This document shows positions 1 to 7,620 of a stretch of 64,000 bases of DNA, one piece after another. This DNA comes from Sphingomonadaceae bacterium (GTDB taxonomy: Bacteria > Pseudomonadota > Alphaproteobacteria > Sphingomonadales > Sphingomonadaceae): NCBI GenBank assembly GCA_947477745.1, contig CANJUF010000009.1, positions 20,251-84,250 on the forward strand, written 5' to 3'. Made by a program: the position numbers and the translations under genes. Under the pieces are notes generated by a model. The model was not told where the DNA came from. It ran no database searches and saw nothing but the letters and a program-made list of their open reading frames with translations. The stretch's first letter is position 1, and each line of letters starts with the position of its first letter.

Positions 1-265
1 CGATCACGGCCTCGCAGCGCGCGAAATCCTCGATCCCGCTGGCGAGCGTCAGCCGCGCCCTCGCGCTCTCGGTCGCGCCGGCCTCCAGTTTGCCCTTGCT
101 TTCGAGCTTCTCGATGAAGCCGAACATCGCGGCGGCAGACTTTTCCAGCGCCTCGCGGTTGAGATCGTAAAGCACGACCTCAAGACCCGATTGCAGCCCG
201 ATCTGGGCGATGCCCTGTCCCATCGGCCCCGCGCCGACGACGCCAAGCGTCTTCACGTCACTCAT
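1..265 (-). CDS. 3-hydroxyacyl-CoA dehydrogenase, N-terminal part (cut by window edge)
   Basis: Only the first 88 residues are inside the window. They begin MSDVKTLGVVGAGPMGQGIA, the NAD-binding Rossmann start (GxGxxG) of the FadB/PaaH-type 3-hydroxyacyl-CoA dehydrogenase, followed by the usual helix and second strand (EVVLYDLN, with an acidic residue suited to NAD rather than NADP). The family oxidises 3-hydroxyacyl-CoA to 3-ketoacyl-CoA in beta-oxidation. It lies 20 bases downstream of the acyl-CoA dehydrogenase on the same strand, so the two are probably one operon covering two steps of the same spiral. Substrate chain is unknown, and the C-terminal domain is not visible. Confidence 0.88.
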   Translation of the reverse strand, partial: MSDVKTLGVVGAGPMGQGIAQIGLQSGLEVVLYDLNREALEKSAAAMFGFIEKLESKGKLEAGATESARARLTLASGIEDFARCEAVI

Positions 266-285
266 TGCCTTGTTCCCTGTTCCGC

Positions 286-1437
286 TCAGACCTTCAGGCC
301 CGCATCGCGCAGCAGCGCCTTGGCGATGATCGTCTGCTGGATCTGGCTGGTGCCTTCGTAAATGCGCATCAGGCGCACGTCGCGGTAGAAGCGCTCCACC
401 TTGTATTCGGCCATGTAGCCCGCGCCGCCGTGGATTTGCACGGCGCGGTCGGCGACCCGGCCCAGGGCCTCGCTGGCGAAATACTTGGTCGAGGCGACAT
501 CGGCGGAGACGTTCTCTCCGGCGTCATAGCGGCGGGCGACGTCTTGCGTCATCAGCCAGGTCGCATAGGCTTCGGTGCGGCTGTCGGCCAGCATCCCCTG
601 CACGAGCTGAAACGCGCCGATCGGCTGGCCGAACTGCTTGCGGTCCACCGCGTACTGGACGCTGTCCTTGACCAGCCGGTCGCACATGCCCGCAGACAGC
701 GCGGCAAGGTGGATGCGGCCCCGGTCGAGCACTTTCATCGCGGTCTTGAAGCCGCGCTCGGGCACGCCGCCGATGATGTTGGCGGCAGGCACGATCACGT
801 CGTCGAAGATGACGTCGCAGGTCATCGTGCCCTTCTGGCCCATCTTCTTGTCGAGCTTGCCGAAGCTGATCCCCGGCGTATCGGCCGGGACGATGAAGGC
901 GGTGACGCCCGCGCTGCCCTTCACGTCGGGCTGCGTGCGCGCCATCAGCGTGAACATGCCCGCACGCGGCGCATTGGTGATGTAGCGCTTGGTGCCGTTG
1001 ACCCGGTAATTGTCGCCTTCGCGGATCGCGAGGGTCTTGACCGATCCGGCATCCGAGCCGGCATCGGGTTCGGTCAGCGCGAAGCTGGCGAACATGCCCT
1101 CGGCCAGCCGGGGGAGCCATTCGCGCTTCTGCTCCTCGGTGCCGTCCATGACGATGCCCTGGCTGCCGATGCCGACCGTGGTGCCGATCACCGAGCGGTA
1201 GGCGAAGCTGGTGCGGCCCATCTCGTAGATCACCTGGATTTCTTCGGAGGAAGTCAAGCCAAGCCCGCCGTATTCCTCGGGCACGGTCAGCCCGAACAGG
1301 CCGAGCTCCTTCATCTCCTCGATGATTTCGGCAGGAACCGCATCCTCTTCCTCGACCCGGTCCTCATTGGGGATGAGACGTTCGTCTACGAAGCGGCGCA
1401 CGGTCTCGCGCAGCAGCGAAAAGGTTTCGGTGTCCAA
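286..1437 (-). CDS. acyl-CoA dehydrogenase
   Basis: Full-length (383 aa) FAD-dependent acyl-CoA dehydrogenase, introducing the alpha-beta double bond into an acyl-CoA and passing electrons to ETF. Visible family marks are the FALTEPDAGSDAGS flavin/substrate segment near residue 115, the RKQFGQPIGAFQ segment, IHGGAGYM, and the C-terminal RIYEGTSQIQQ whose Glu is the usual catalytic base of short-chain and isovaleryl types. The best start is TTG, with GGAGAG five bases upstream; the frame has no ATG nearby. It is transcribed divergently from a CoA-transferase and followed by a 3-hydroxyacyl-CoA dehydrogenase. Exact substrate cannot be read from the sequence. Confidence 0.93.
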   Translation of the reverse strand: MDTETFSLLRETVRRFVDERLIPNEDRVEEEDAVPAEIIEEMKELGLFGLTVPEEYGGLGLTSSEEIQVIYEMGRTSFAYRSVIGTTVGIGSQGIVMDGTEEQKREWLPRLAEGMFASFALTEPDAGSDAGSVKTLAIREGDNYRVNGTKRYITNAPRAGMFTLMARTQPDVKGSAGVTAFIVPADTPGISFGKLDKKMGQKGTMTCDVIFDDVIVPAANIIGGVPERGFKTAMKVLDRGRIHLAALSAGMCDRLVKDSVQYAVDRKQFGQPIGAFQLVQGMLADSRTEAYATWLMTQDVARRYDAGENVSADVASTKYFASEALGRVADRAVQIHGGAGYMAEYKVERFYRDVRLMRIYEGTSQIQQTIIAKALLRDAGLKV

Positions 1438-1499
1438 GGTGCTCTCCGGTACAGCCCGCGCCTGGCGGGTGGGTGAGGGGCGGGAATTGGGGCCGCTAT

Positions 1500-1512
1500 T
1501 GCGAGAATCGCA
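1500..1512. promoter_or_regulatory. short palindrome in divergent promoter gap
   Basis: TGCGA-GAA-TCGCA is a perfect 5-bp inverted repeat in the 128-base gap between the divergent acyl-CoA dehydrogenase and CoA-transferase genes. It could be a regulator site for both, but it is short and could be chance in GC-rich DNA. No regulator gene sits directly beside it. Confidence 0.25.
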
Positions 1513-1565
1513 CCGATATGCAAGGCCCGCCGTCCTTCATGTGAACCAGAGGACAGGTGGCGGGA

Positions 1566-2747
1566 ATGGCAGCGTTCGACGGTATCAGGGTGCTCGATTT
1601 CGGACGCTATGTGTCCGGCCCCTATTGCGCGACCCTGATGGCCGATTTCGGCGCGGACGTGATCCGCATCGAACGGCCCGGCGGCGGCGAGGACCGGTTC
1701 ATCGGCCCGGTTGCCGAAAGCGGCGAAGGCGCGGGGTTCCTGCAACTTGCCCGCAACAAACGCTGCATGACTTTCAATCCGCGCGCCGAGGGTGCCGGCG
1801 AGGTGCTGCGCCGCCTTGTCGCCAGCGCCGACGTGGTGGTTGCCAACGTGCCGGCAAACGCGCTGCAACGTATGGGCATCGATTATGCATCGCTTTGCGC
1901 GATCAGGCCCGACATCATTCTTGCCAACATCTCCTCGTTCGGCACGCGCGGGCCGTGGGCAAGCCGCCCCGGCTTCGACAGCGTCGGCCAGGCAATGAGC
2001 GGATCGCAATATCTCACCGGCACCGGCGAAGTTCCGTTCCGCTCGCCGGTGACGTGGGTTGACCATTCGACCGGCCTGTTCGCCGCTTTCGGCGTGGCCA
2101 TGGCGCTGTTCGAGCGGACCCGCACCGGCAAGGGACAGGAAGTCGATTGCAACCTGCTTGGCACCGCGCTCGCCTTCGCCTCAACCGCGATGATCGAGGA
2201 AGCGATGACGGGGATTGGCCGCAAGGCGATCGGCAACCGCAGCTTCCTTAACGGGCCGACCGATTCGTTTCGCACAAGGGACGGCTGGATCGTCACCCAG
2301 ATCGTCGGCAATCCCATTTTCAAGCGCTGGACCGAATTGATGGGCGAGCCGCAATGGGTGGATGATCCGCGCTTCGGCAGCGACGAGGCGCGCGCCGAGC
2401 AAGGCAAGTTTCTGTCCGCCAAGATGCAGGCGTGGTGCGACACGCGCACGTCCGCGCAGGCGCTCGAGGAACTGGCCGCCGCGCACTTGCCCGCCGGGCC
2501 GGTGCTTTCCCCGAAGGAAGTGCGCAGTCACGAGCAGGTCGAAGGGCTTGGTCTGGTCGAGCCGACCTTTGTTCCGCTTATCGGCAAGGAGGCGCCGCTG
2601 ACCAGGGCGCCGGTCGAGCTGGGCGGCAAGCCCGCTGAAATCCGCACGCCGCCCGCCGCGATCGGCGCGCACAACGCCGAGATTCTGCGCGAATTGGGCT
2701 ATGGCGATGGGGAAATTGAGGGTCTGATGGCTGCCGGGGTGGTTTGA
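1566..2747 (+). CDS. CaiB/BaiF (class III) CoA-transferase
   Basis: A 393-residue protein of the family that moves CoA between carboxylic acids; some members are racemases (AMACR). The N-terminus GIRVLDFGRYVSGPYCATLM and the ADFGADVIRIERPGGGED segment are typical, and WVDHSTGLFAAFG carries the Asp expected to form the acyl-anhydride intermediate (about residue 163). RTGKGQEVDCNLLGTAL is the conserved domain-linker motif. An in-frame GTG at 1557 is possible, but it sits only three bases from AGAGGA, so the ATG is preferred. It is divergent from the acyl-CoA dehydrogenase and probably activates or epimerises an intermediate of the same pathway. A second family member lies at 46718-47926. Confidence 0.9.
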   Translation: MAAFDGIRVLDFGRYVSGPYCATLMADFGADVIRIERPGGGEDRFIGPVAESGEGAGFLQLARNKRCMTFNPRAEGAGEVLRRLVASADVVVANVPANALQRMGIDYASLCAIRPDIILANISSFGTRGPWASRPGFDSVGQAMSGSQYLTGTGEVPFRSPVTWVDHSTGLFAAFGVAMALFERTRTGKGQEVDCNLLGTALAFASTAMIEEAMTGIGRKAIGNRSFLNGPTDSFRTRDGWIVTQIVGNPIFKRWTELMGEPQWVDDPRFGSDEARAEQGKFLSAKMQAWCDTRTSAQALEELAAAHLPAGPVLSPKEVRSHEQVEGLGLVEPTFVPLIGKEAPLTRAPVELGGKPAEIRTPPAAIGAHNAEILRELGYGDGEIEGLMAAGVV

Positions 2748-2756
2748 AACACAAAC

Positions 2757-2831
2757 CGTCATTCCGGCAAAGGCCGGAATCCAGCCTATTTTGACCGTTC
2801 AGACTGGACCCCGGCCTGCGCCGGGGTGACG
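2757..2831. repeat. palindromic intergenic repeat RE1, copy 1
   Basis: Two back-to-back hairpins built from CGTCATTCCGG...CCGGAATCCAG and TGGACCCCGG...CCGGGGTGACG. It is the same element as at 40079-40148 and 43933-44005 but in the opposite orientation. It lies between two convergent gene ends, where such REP-like elements usually sit and can act as weak bidirectional terminators or mRNA 3' stabilisers. Confidence 0.85.
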
Positions 2832-2842
2832 ATGATGACCGG

Positions 2843-3694
2843 TCAATGCCTCCCCGGCGGCGGCAAGTCGTCTTCGGCGAGGAACATGCCCACCCGCAGC
2901 GACTGCGTGGGATCGACCCGGTATTTGGTGAAGTCGGTCACCCCGCATTCGGCCAGCAGGGTATCGTCGATGAAGAAGTTGCCGGTGCATGTCCGCGAGG
3001 GACGCGTCACGATCTCGTGGAAGGCGTCGGCCATGATGTCGACCGTGCGGCAGTGCTTTAGCTGATCTGCATCGGCGGCGGCGAATTCGATCGCGGCGGT
3101 GGCGATGCCATAGCGCGGCCACAGCGCGTTGAAGGCGATGCCATCGGCGCGGTATTCCTCTGCCATGCCCAGCACGGTCATCGACATGGCGTATTTGCTC
3201 ATGGTGTAGGCAACGTGCGGGGCGAACCACCTGGGATCGAGGTTGATCGGCGGCGACATCGTCAGGACATGCGGATTGGCTGATTTCTCGAGATAGGGCA
3301 CTGCCGCCTTCGAAACGAAAAATGTTCCGCGCGCATTGATCTGGTGCATCAGGTCATAGCGCTTAGCCTCGGTTTCGAGCGTGGGCGTCTTGCTGATCGC
3401 CGAAGCATTGTTGACCAGCACGTCGAGCCCGCCAAAGTGCTGCGCGGCCTTTGCCATGGCCGCATCGACCGCATCGACATCGCGAATGTCTAGCACTAGG
3501 GGCAGCGCCTTGCCGCCCGCGGCCTCGATTTCCTGCGCGGCGGTGTAGATCGTGCCGGGCAGATGCGCGTGCGGCTCTGCGGTCTTTGCTGCGATCACCA
3601 CGTTCGCGCCGTCGCGCGCTGCACGAAGCGCTATCGCGAGGCCGATGCCGCGGCTGCCGCCGCTGATGAAAAGTGTCTTTCCCCCAAGGTCCAT
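2843..3694 (-). CDS. SDR-family oxidoreductase (HSDL2-like)
   Basis: Classical short-chain dehydrogenase, 283 aa, NAD(P)-dependent and cytosolic. The cofactor motif is SGGSRGIGLAI near residue 11, the NNASA motif is present, and the catalytic Tyr and Lys are in AYTMSKYAMS. The stretch MSPPINLDPRWFAPHVAYT before the active site resembles hydroxysteroid-dehydrogenase-like protein 2 and the bacterial citronellol/citronellal dehydrogenase AtuB group. The chosen ATG (MDLGGKTLF) has GAGCAGG upstream; a longer frame would run into the palindromic promoter region. It is divergent from a GntR regulator with a double palindrome between them, so it is probably that regulator's target. Confidence 0.88.
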   Translation of the reverse strand: MDLGGKTLFISGGSRGIGLAIALRAARDGANVVIAAKTAEPHAHLPGTIYTAAQEIEAAGGKALPLVLDIRDVDAVDAAMAKAAQHFGGLDVLVNNASAISKTPTLETEAKRYDLMHQINARGTFFVSKAAVPYLEKSANPHVLTMSPPINLDPRWFAPHVAYTMSKYAMSMTVLGMAEEYRADGIAFNALWPRYGIATAAIEFAAADADQLKHCRTVDIMADAFHEIVTRPSRTCTGNFFIDDTLLAECGVTDFTKYRVDPTQSLRVGMFLAEDDLPPPGRH

Positions 3695-3707
3695 AACCTG
3701 CTCCTGT

Positions 3708-3742
3708 TGCAATGCAGCATTGCAGGGCAATGCGGCATTTGC
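3708..3742. promoter_or_regulatory. double palindromic operator between SDR and GntR genes
   Basis: The sequence TGCAATGC-A-GCATTGCA (3708-3724) is a perfect 8-bp inverted repeat with one central base. Three bases further on comes GCAATGC-G-GCATTtGC, a near copy. Two more TTGCAATAA half-sites occur at 3739-3747 and 3818-3826, the last only a few bases before the GntR start codon. Odd-length, closely spaced inverted repeats in a divergent gap are what FadR/GntR-type dimers bind, so this is probably the operator of the neighbouring regulator controlling itself and the SDR. Confidence 0.6.
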
Positions 3743-3835
3743 AATAATAAAGGATACTCAATAAGGATGGCGCATGAGCTTGTTGTCCGCATACAAGGCC
3801 AAACGCCGAGCGTCCTCTTGCAATAAGGACGGTCA

Positions 3836-4591
3836 ATGAACGAGTTGGCACCGCCGCCCGTCCCGCAAGGTTCGGTGGTCGACCGCGCGGCCGAGGCGCT
3901 GCGCGTGCTCTCGCTCGAAAATCCCGACGGAACATTCCTTGGCTCCGAAGACGAGATGATTTCCCGGCTCGACGTCAGCCGTGCAACCCTGCGCCAGGCG
4001 GCTTCGCGAGTCGCGCAGGAAAACTTCATCGCGGTGCGGCGCGGCGTCGGCGGCGGGTACTTCTCCGCCCGCCCAAGCACCATGAACGTCACGCGCATGG
4101 CGGCGCTTTACCTGCGCGCGCACGATGCCGACTTTACCGAGATCACCTCGGGGATCGGACCGCTCAAGGCCGAACTGGCGGTGCTCGCGGCGCGCAACCG
4201 CGACCCGGTCCTGCTTGCCCGGCTCGAGGAGTTCGCGGTGCAGGACGAGACCGCCCCGCTCGAAATGGCGCATGGCTACCGCGCCTTTCTCAAGAGCGAG
4301 CGCGAATTTCTCCAGCTTATCAGCGCGCTTGCGAACAATTCGGTCCTCAACCTGCTGATGGCGATCCTCTATGATTTCGCCGCGCTGGCTTCGCGCAGCG
4401 AGGACGTGCTGATCGATCGGCCCGAACGCGTGCAGACATACCGCCGGATGCGCGCGCGTCTTGCCCGCGCGGTAATCGACGCCGACATCGAACTTGCCCG
4501 GCTTGCCAGCCGCCGCTGCTCCGAACTGGTCGACGAATGGTTCGAGCAGGACTTCAAGGGCCGCACTTTCGATGGCGAGACCATGGACTAG
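3836..4591 (+). CDS. GntR/FadR-family transcriptional regulator
   Basis: 251 aa. The N-terminal winged helix spans about residues 15-85: FLGSEDEMISRLDVSRATLRQAASRVAQENFIAVRRGVGGGYF, the typical GntR recognition helix followed by the wing. The rest is an all-helical ligand domain of FCD/FadR type, which usually senses carboxylic acids or acyl-CoAs. AAGGACGG precedes the ATG. It is followed after 70 bases by an acyl-CoA ligase and is divergent from an SDR, with a double palindrome in the promoter gap, so it probably controls both, responding to a pathway acid or CoA ester. Repressor versus activator cannot be told from sequence. Confidence 0.88.
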   Translation: MNELAPPPVPQGSVVDRAAEALRVLSLENPDGTFLGSEDEMISRLDVSRATLRQAASRVAQENFIAVRRGVGGGYFSARPSTMNVTRMAALYLRAHDADFTEITSGIGPLKAELAVLAARNRDPVLLARLEEFAVQDETAPLEMAHGYRAFLKSEREFLQLISALANNSVLNLLMAILYDFAALASRSEDVLIDRPERVQTYRRMRARLARAVIDADIELARLASRRCSELVDEWFEQDFKGRTFDGETMD

Positions 4592-4661
4592 GATGGCGAC
4601 GCCAATTATGGGCCGAGCAAGGCCCAGTGCCCTCCGAACATCAGGAAAGCGACCGCACAGC

Positions 4662-6188
4662 ATGTCCGAAACGACGCAGAAATCCTGGCTCAGCGAGCAG
4701 ATCGACCTCTATGCCAGCATCGATCCCGATGCCCCCGAGCTGGAGGTTGGCGAGCGCTGGTTCACCTGGCGCCAGATCATGGTGGCGAGCGAGGCGCTGG
4801 TCGCCTTGCTCGAGGCCCAGGGCATCGGCCCCGACATGCGCGTGGGCATGTTGCTGCGCAATTCCGCACCGATGGTCCCGGCGCTGATCGCGATGTTCCG
4901 CTCAGGCCGGTGCGTCGCCAGCATCAATGCATCGGCGCCCGACGAAAAGCTGGTCGAAGACCTGATCAAGTCCAAGGTGCCGGTGGTCGTGGCGCTGGAG
5001 GACGAATGGGAGCGTGCGGGCCTCAAGCAGGCGGCGGACAAGATTGGCGCGATCGGGATCATCCTTCCTGCCGAGTTGACCGAAAAACCGCGCCTGATCG
5101 AAGCTCTGCCGGGCGACAAGTCGAAATGGGAAAATGCCGAAGCGCCCGGCGTCGCCATCGAAATGCTGTCGAGCGGGACCACTGGCTCGCCCAAGCGCAT
5201 CCCCTTGCCGCGCGACCGATTCGAGAAGGCGCTGCAGGGCGCGGCAGCGTTCGAGAAAGGCCGCGGCGGCGAACAGAAACCCAAACTGCGCAGCGGCGTG
5301 CAGATCATCACCAACCCGCTCGCGCATATCTCGGGCATCACTCACGTGATGAACAACTTTCTCGGCGGGCGGAAGATCTGCGTGATCGAGAAGTTCACGG
5401 TCGATGGTTTCGCCAGCGCACTGGTGCGCCACCGGCCCAAGGTCGCGGGCGCGCCGCCCGCCGCGCTCAGGATGCTGCTCGACGCCGACCTGCCAGACGA
5501 CACCTATTCCAGCCTGCTGGCTTACCGCACCGGCACCGCGCCGCTCGATCCCGATCTCGCCGACGCCTTCTTCGATCGCTACGGCGTGCCTGTGCTCCAG
5601 GCTTACGGCGCGACCGAATTCGCGGGCGGCGTCGCGGGCTGGACCCTGCAGGACTTCAACGCTCACTGGAAGGCCAAGCGCGGCGCGGTCGGCCGGGTCA
5701 ACAAGGGCGTCGATGCGCGCATCGTCGATCCTGAAAGCGGCGCGGTGCTCGCGCCGGGCGAGCAGGGCCTGCTCGAACTGCGCGGCGGCAATTCCGGCTC
5801 GCAGGACTGGACCCGCACCACCGACCTTGCCGAACTCGATGAGGACAACTTCCTTTATATTCGCGGGCGCTATGACGGCGCGATCATTCGCGGCGGCTTC
5901 AAGATCCAGCCGACCGACGTCGCCACCGCGATGGAAGCCCATCCCGCGATCCGCGAGGCTTCGGTGGTCGGCCTGCCCGACAAGCGCCTCGGTGAAGTTC
6001 CGGTAGCGGGCTACCTGCTCAAGGCTGGCGCCACCGCGCCCGATGATGCCGAATTGCGCGCCTTCCTCAAGGAGCGGCTGATGCCTTACCAGGTGCCGAC
6101 CGAGATGCGCTGCATGGAGGACTTCCCGCGCACACCCTCGCTCAAGGTATCACAGCCCGAACTGCGCAAGTTGTTCGAGGCGAATTGA
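4662..6188 (+). CDS. acyl-CoA ligase (class I adenylate-forming enzyme)
   Basis: 508 aa. It carries the ATP-binding loop SSGTTGSPKRIPL (residues 170-181), the YGATEFAGG A5 motif (315-323), RTTDLAELDEDNFLYIRGRYDGAIIRGGFKIQP (the hinge and A8 region) and a C-terminal PRTPSLKVSQ segment supplying the adenylation Lys. The family makes acyl-CoA from a carboxylate, ATP and CoA. Several in-frame ATGs lie upstream, but MSETTQKS is preferred because it clears the regulator gene and has AGGAAAG upstream. It probably activates the acid whose breakdown the upstream regulator controls. Specificity is not readable. Confidence 0.88.
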   Translation: MSETTQKSWLSEQIDLYASIDPDAPELEVGERWFTWRQIMVASEALVALLEAQGIGPDMRVGMLLRNSAPMVPALIAMFRSGRCVASINASAPDEKLVEDLIKSKVPVVVALEDEWERAGLKQAADKIGAIGIILPAELTEKPRLIEALPGDKSKWENAEAPGVAIEMLSSGTTGSPKRIPLPRDRFEKALQGAAAFEKGRGGEQKPKLRSGVQIITNPLAHISGITHVMNNFLGGRKICVIEKFTVDGFASALVRHRPKVAGAPPAALRMLLDADLPDDTYSSLLAYRTGTAPLDPDLADAFFDRYGVPVLQAYGATEFAGGVAGWTLQDFNAHWKAKRGAVGRVNKGVDARIVDPESGAVLAPGEQGLLELRGGNSGSQDWTRTTDLAELDEDNFLYIRGRYDGAIIRGGFKIQPTDVATAMEAHPAIREASVVGLPDKRLGEVPVAGYLLKAGATAPDDAELRAFLKERLMPYQVPTEMRCMEDFPRTPSLKVSQPELRKLFEAN

Positions 6189-6204
6189 GAAATCCGCTTT
6201 CATT

Positions 6205-6313
6205 TTGCGTCTTTGCGAGGAGGCAAAGCCGACGAAGCAATCCAGAGCCGCGCGAAACTGCCCTGGATTGCCGCGCGACCCCGGATCAGGTCCGGGATCG
6301 CTCGCAATGACGA
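6205..6313. repeat. interspersed palindromic repeat RE2
   Basis: A composite palindromic element between the ligase and thiolase genes. GCAATCCAG (6237-6245) pairs with CTGGATTGC (6263-6271), CCCGGAtcaggTCCGGG forms a second hairpin, and the outer ends TTTGCGAG and CTCGCAA are inverted. Elements of this build are common between genes in sphingomonads. Only one copy is in this window. Confidence 0.65.
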
Positions 6314-6351
6314 AATCACCATCCAACGCAACATCACATTGAGGAACCATC

Positions 6352-7563
6352 ATGCGTAGAGCCGCCATCGTCACGCCGATCCGTACCGGGGTCGGCAAGT
6401 TTCTCGGCAAGCTCGCGGGCATTCCCGCGGGCGAGCTTGGCGCGGTGGTCATCCGCGCATTGATGGAGCGCAGCGGCGTCGATCCCGAGCGCATCGACGA
6501 TGTCGTGTTCTCGCAGGGATACGGCAACGGCGAGGCTCCCGCCATCGGGCGTTGGTCGGCGCTGGCGGCAGGCCTGCCGGTGAGCGTGCCCGGCTATCAG
6601 CTTGACCGGCGCTGCGGCTCGGGCCTGCAGGCGGTGATCGATGCGGCGATGATGGTACAGACCGGCGCTGCCGACGTGGTCATCGCGGGCGGCTGCGAAT
6701 CGATGAGCCAGGTCGAGCACTACACGATCAAAGGCCGCACCGGGGTGAAGGCCGGGTCGATCGAATTGCACGACCGGCTCGCGCGCGGCCGCCTGATGTC
6801 GCAGCCGATCGAACGTTTCGGCGTGATCACTGGCATGATCGAGACCGCCGACAACGTCGCACGAGACCACGGCATCACCCGCGAGGAGTGCGACATCTAC
6901 GCCGCGCGTAGCCAGCAGCGCGCCGCCAAGGCGTGGGCCGACGGTAAGTTCGACAAGGAAATGGTTCCGATCACGATCCCGCAGCGCAAGGGCGATCCGC
7001 TGGTGTTCGCCGAGGACGAGGGCGTGCGCGGCGATTCGACCCCCGAATCGCTCGGTAAATTGAAAGCGATGGAAAAGGACGGCGTCGTAACCGCCGGCAA
7101 CGCCAGCCAGCAGAGCGATGCGGCGGCAGCCTGCCTTGTGGTTGCCGAGGACAAGCTTGAGGAGCTGGGCCTCACCCCGATGGCGTGGTTCCATTCATGG
7201 GCGGCGGCGGGCTGCGAGCCTTCGCGCATGGGCATCGGCCCGGTTCCGGCGGTCGAGCGGCTGTTTGCGCGCACCGGCATGAGCTGGGACCAGATCGACC
7301 TGATCGAGCTTAACGAGGCTTTCGCGCCGCAAGTGCTCGGCGTGCTCAAGGGTTGGGGATGGAGCGAGGACGATTCGCGCCACGAGATCCTCAATCCCAA
7401 CGGTTCGGGCATCTCGCTTGGCCATCCGATCGGCGCGACCGGCGGCCGCATCCTCGCCACCATGCTTTACGAGCTGGAGCGGCGGCAGGGCCGCTATGCG
7501 CTTGAGACGATGTGCATCGGCGGCGGGCAGGGTATCGCCGCAGTGTTCGAACGCGCGGCCTGA
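6352..7563 (+). CDS. thiolase (acetyl-CoA C-acyltransferase)
   Basis: 403 aa, a complete and apparently active thiolase that cleaves 3-ketoacyl-CoA with CoA to give acetyl-CoA (or condenses two acyl-CoAs). The nucleophilic Cys is in LDRRCGSGLQAV (about residue 87), the His in GISLGHPIGATG, and the second Cys in MCIGGGQGIAAVFE at the C-terminus. GAGGAA precedes the ATG. Length and motifs match the biosynthetic/degradative thiolase II and FadA groups. It completes the beta-oxidation set in this part of the window, with acyl-CoA dehydrogenase, hydroxyacyl-CoA dehydrogenase and ligase nearby. Confidence 0.93.
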   Translation: MRRAAIVTPIRTGVGKFLGKLAGIPAGELGAVVIRALMERSGVDPERIDDVVFSQGYGNGEAPAIGRWSALAAGLPVSVPGYQLDRRCGSGLQAVIDAAMMVQTGAADVVIAGGCESMSQVEHYTIKGRTGVKAGSIELHDRLARGRLMSQPIERFGVITGMIETADNVARDHGITREECDIYAARSQQRAAKAWADGKFDKEMVPITIPQRKGDPLVFAEDEGVRGDSTPESLGKLKAMEKDGVVTAGNASQQSDAAAACLVVAEDKLEELGLTPMAWFHSWAAAGCEPSRMGIGPVPAVERLFARTGMSWDQIDLIELNEAFAPQVLGVLKGWGWSEDDSRHEILNPNGSGISLGHPIGATGGRILATMLYELERRQGRYALETMCIGGGQGIAAVFERAA

Positions 7564-7587
7564 GTCGCATCGCCCCTTCCAGTGCAT

Positions 7588-7610
7588 CCCTCTCCCCTCA
7601 GGGGAGAGGG
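7588..7610. terminator. strong hairpin between convergent genes
   Basis: CCCTCTCCCC-TCA-GGGGAGAGGG is a perfect 10-bp stem between the thiolase end and the amidohydrolase end, which converge. There is no T-run on either side, so it may be a repeat-type hairpin rather than a classic intrinsic terminator, but its position fits separating the two converging transcripts. Confidence 0.5.
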
Positions 7611-7620
7611 AGTATGGTAT

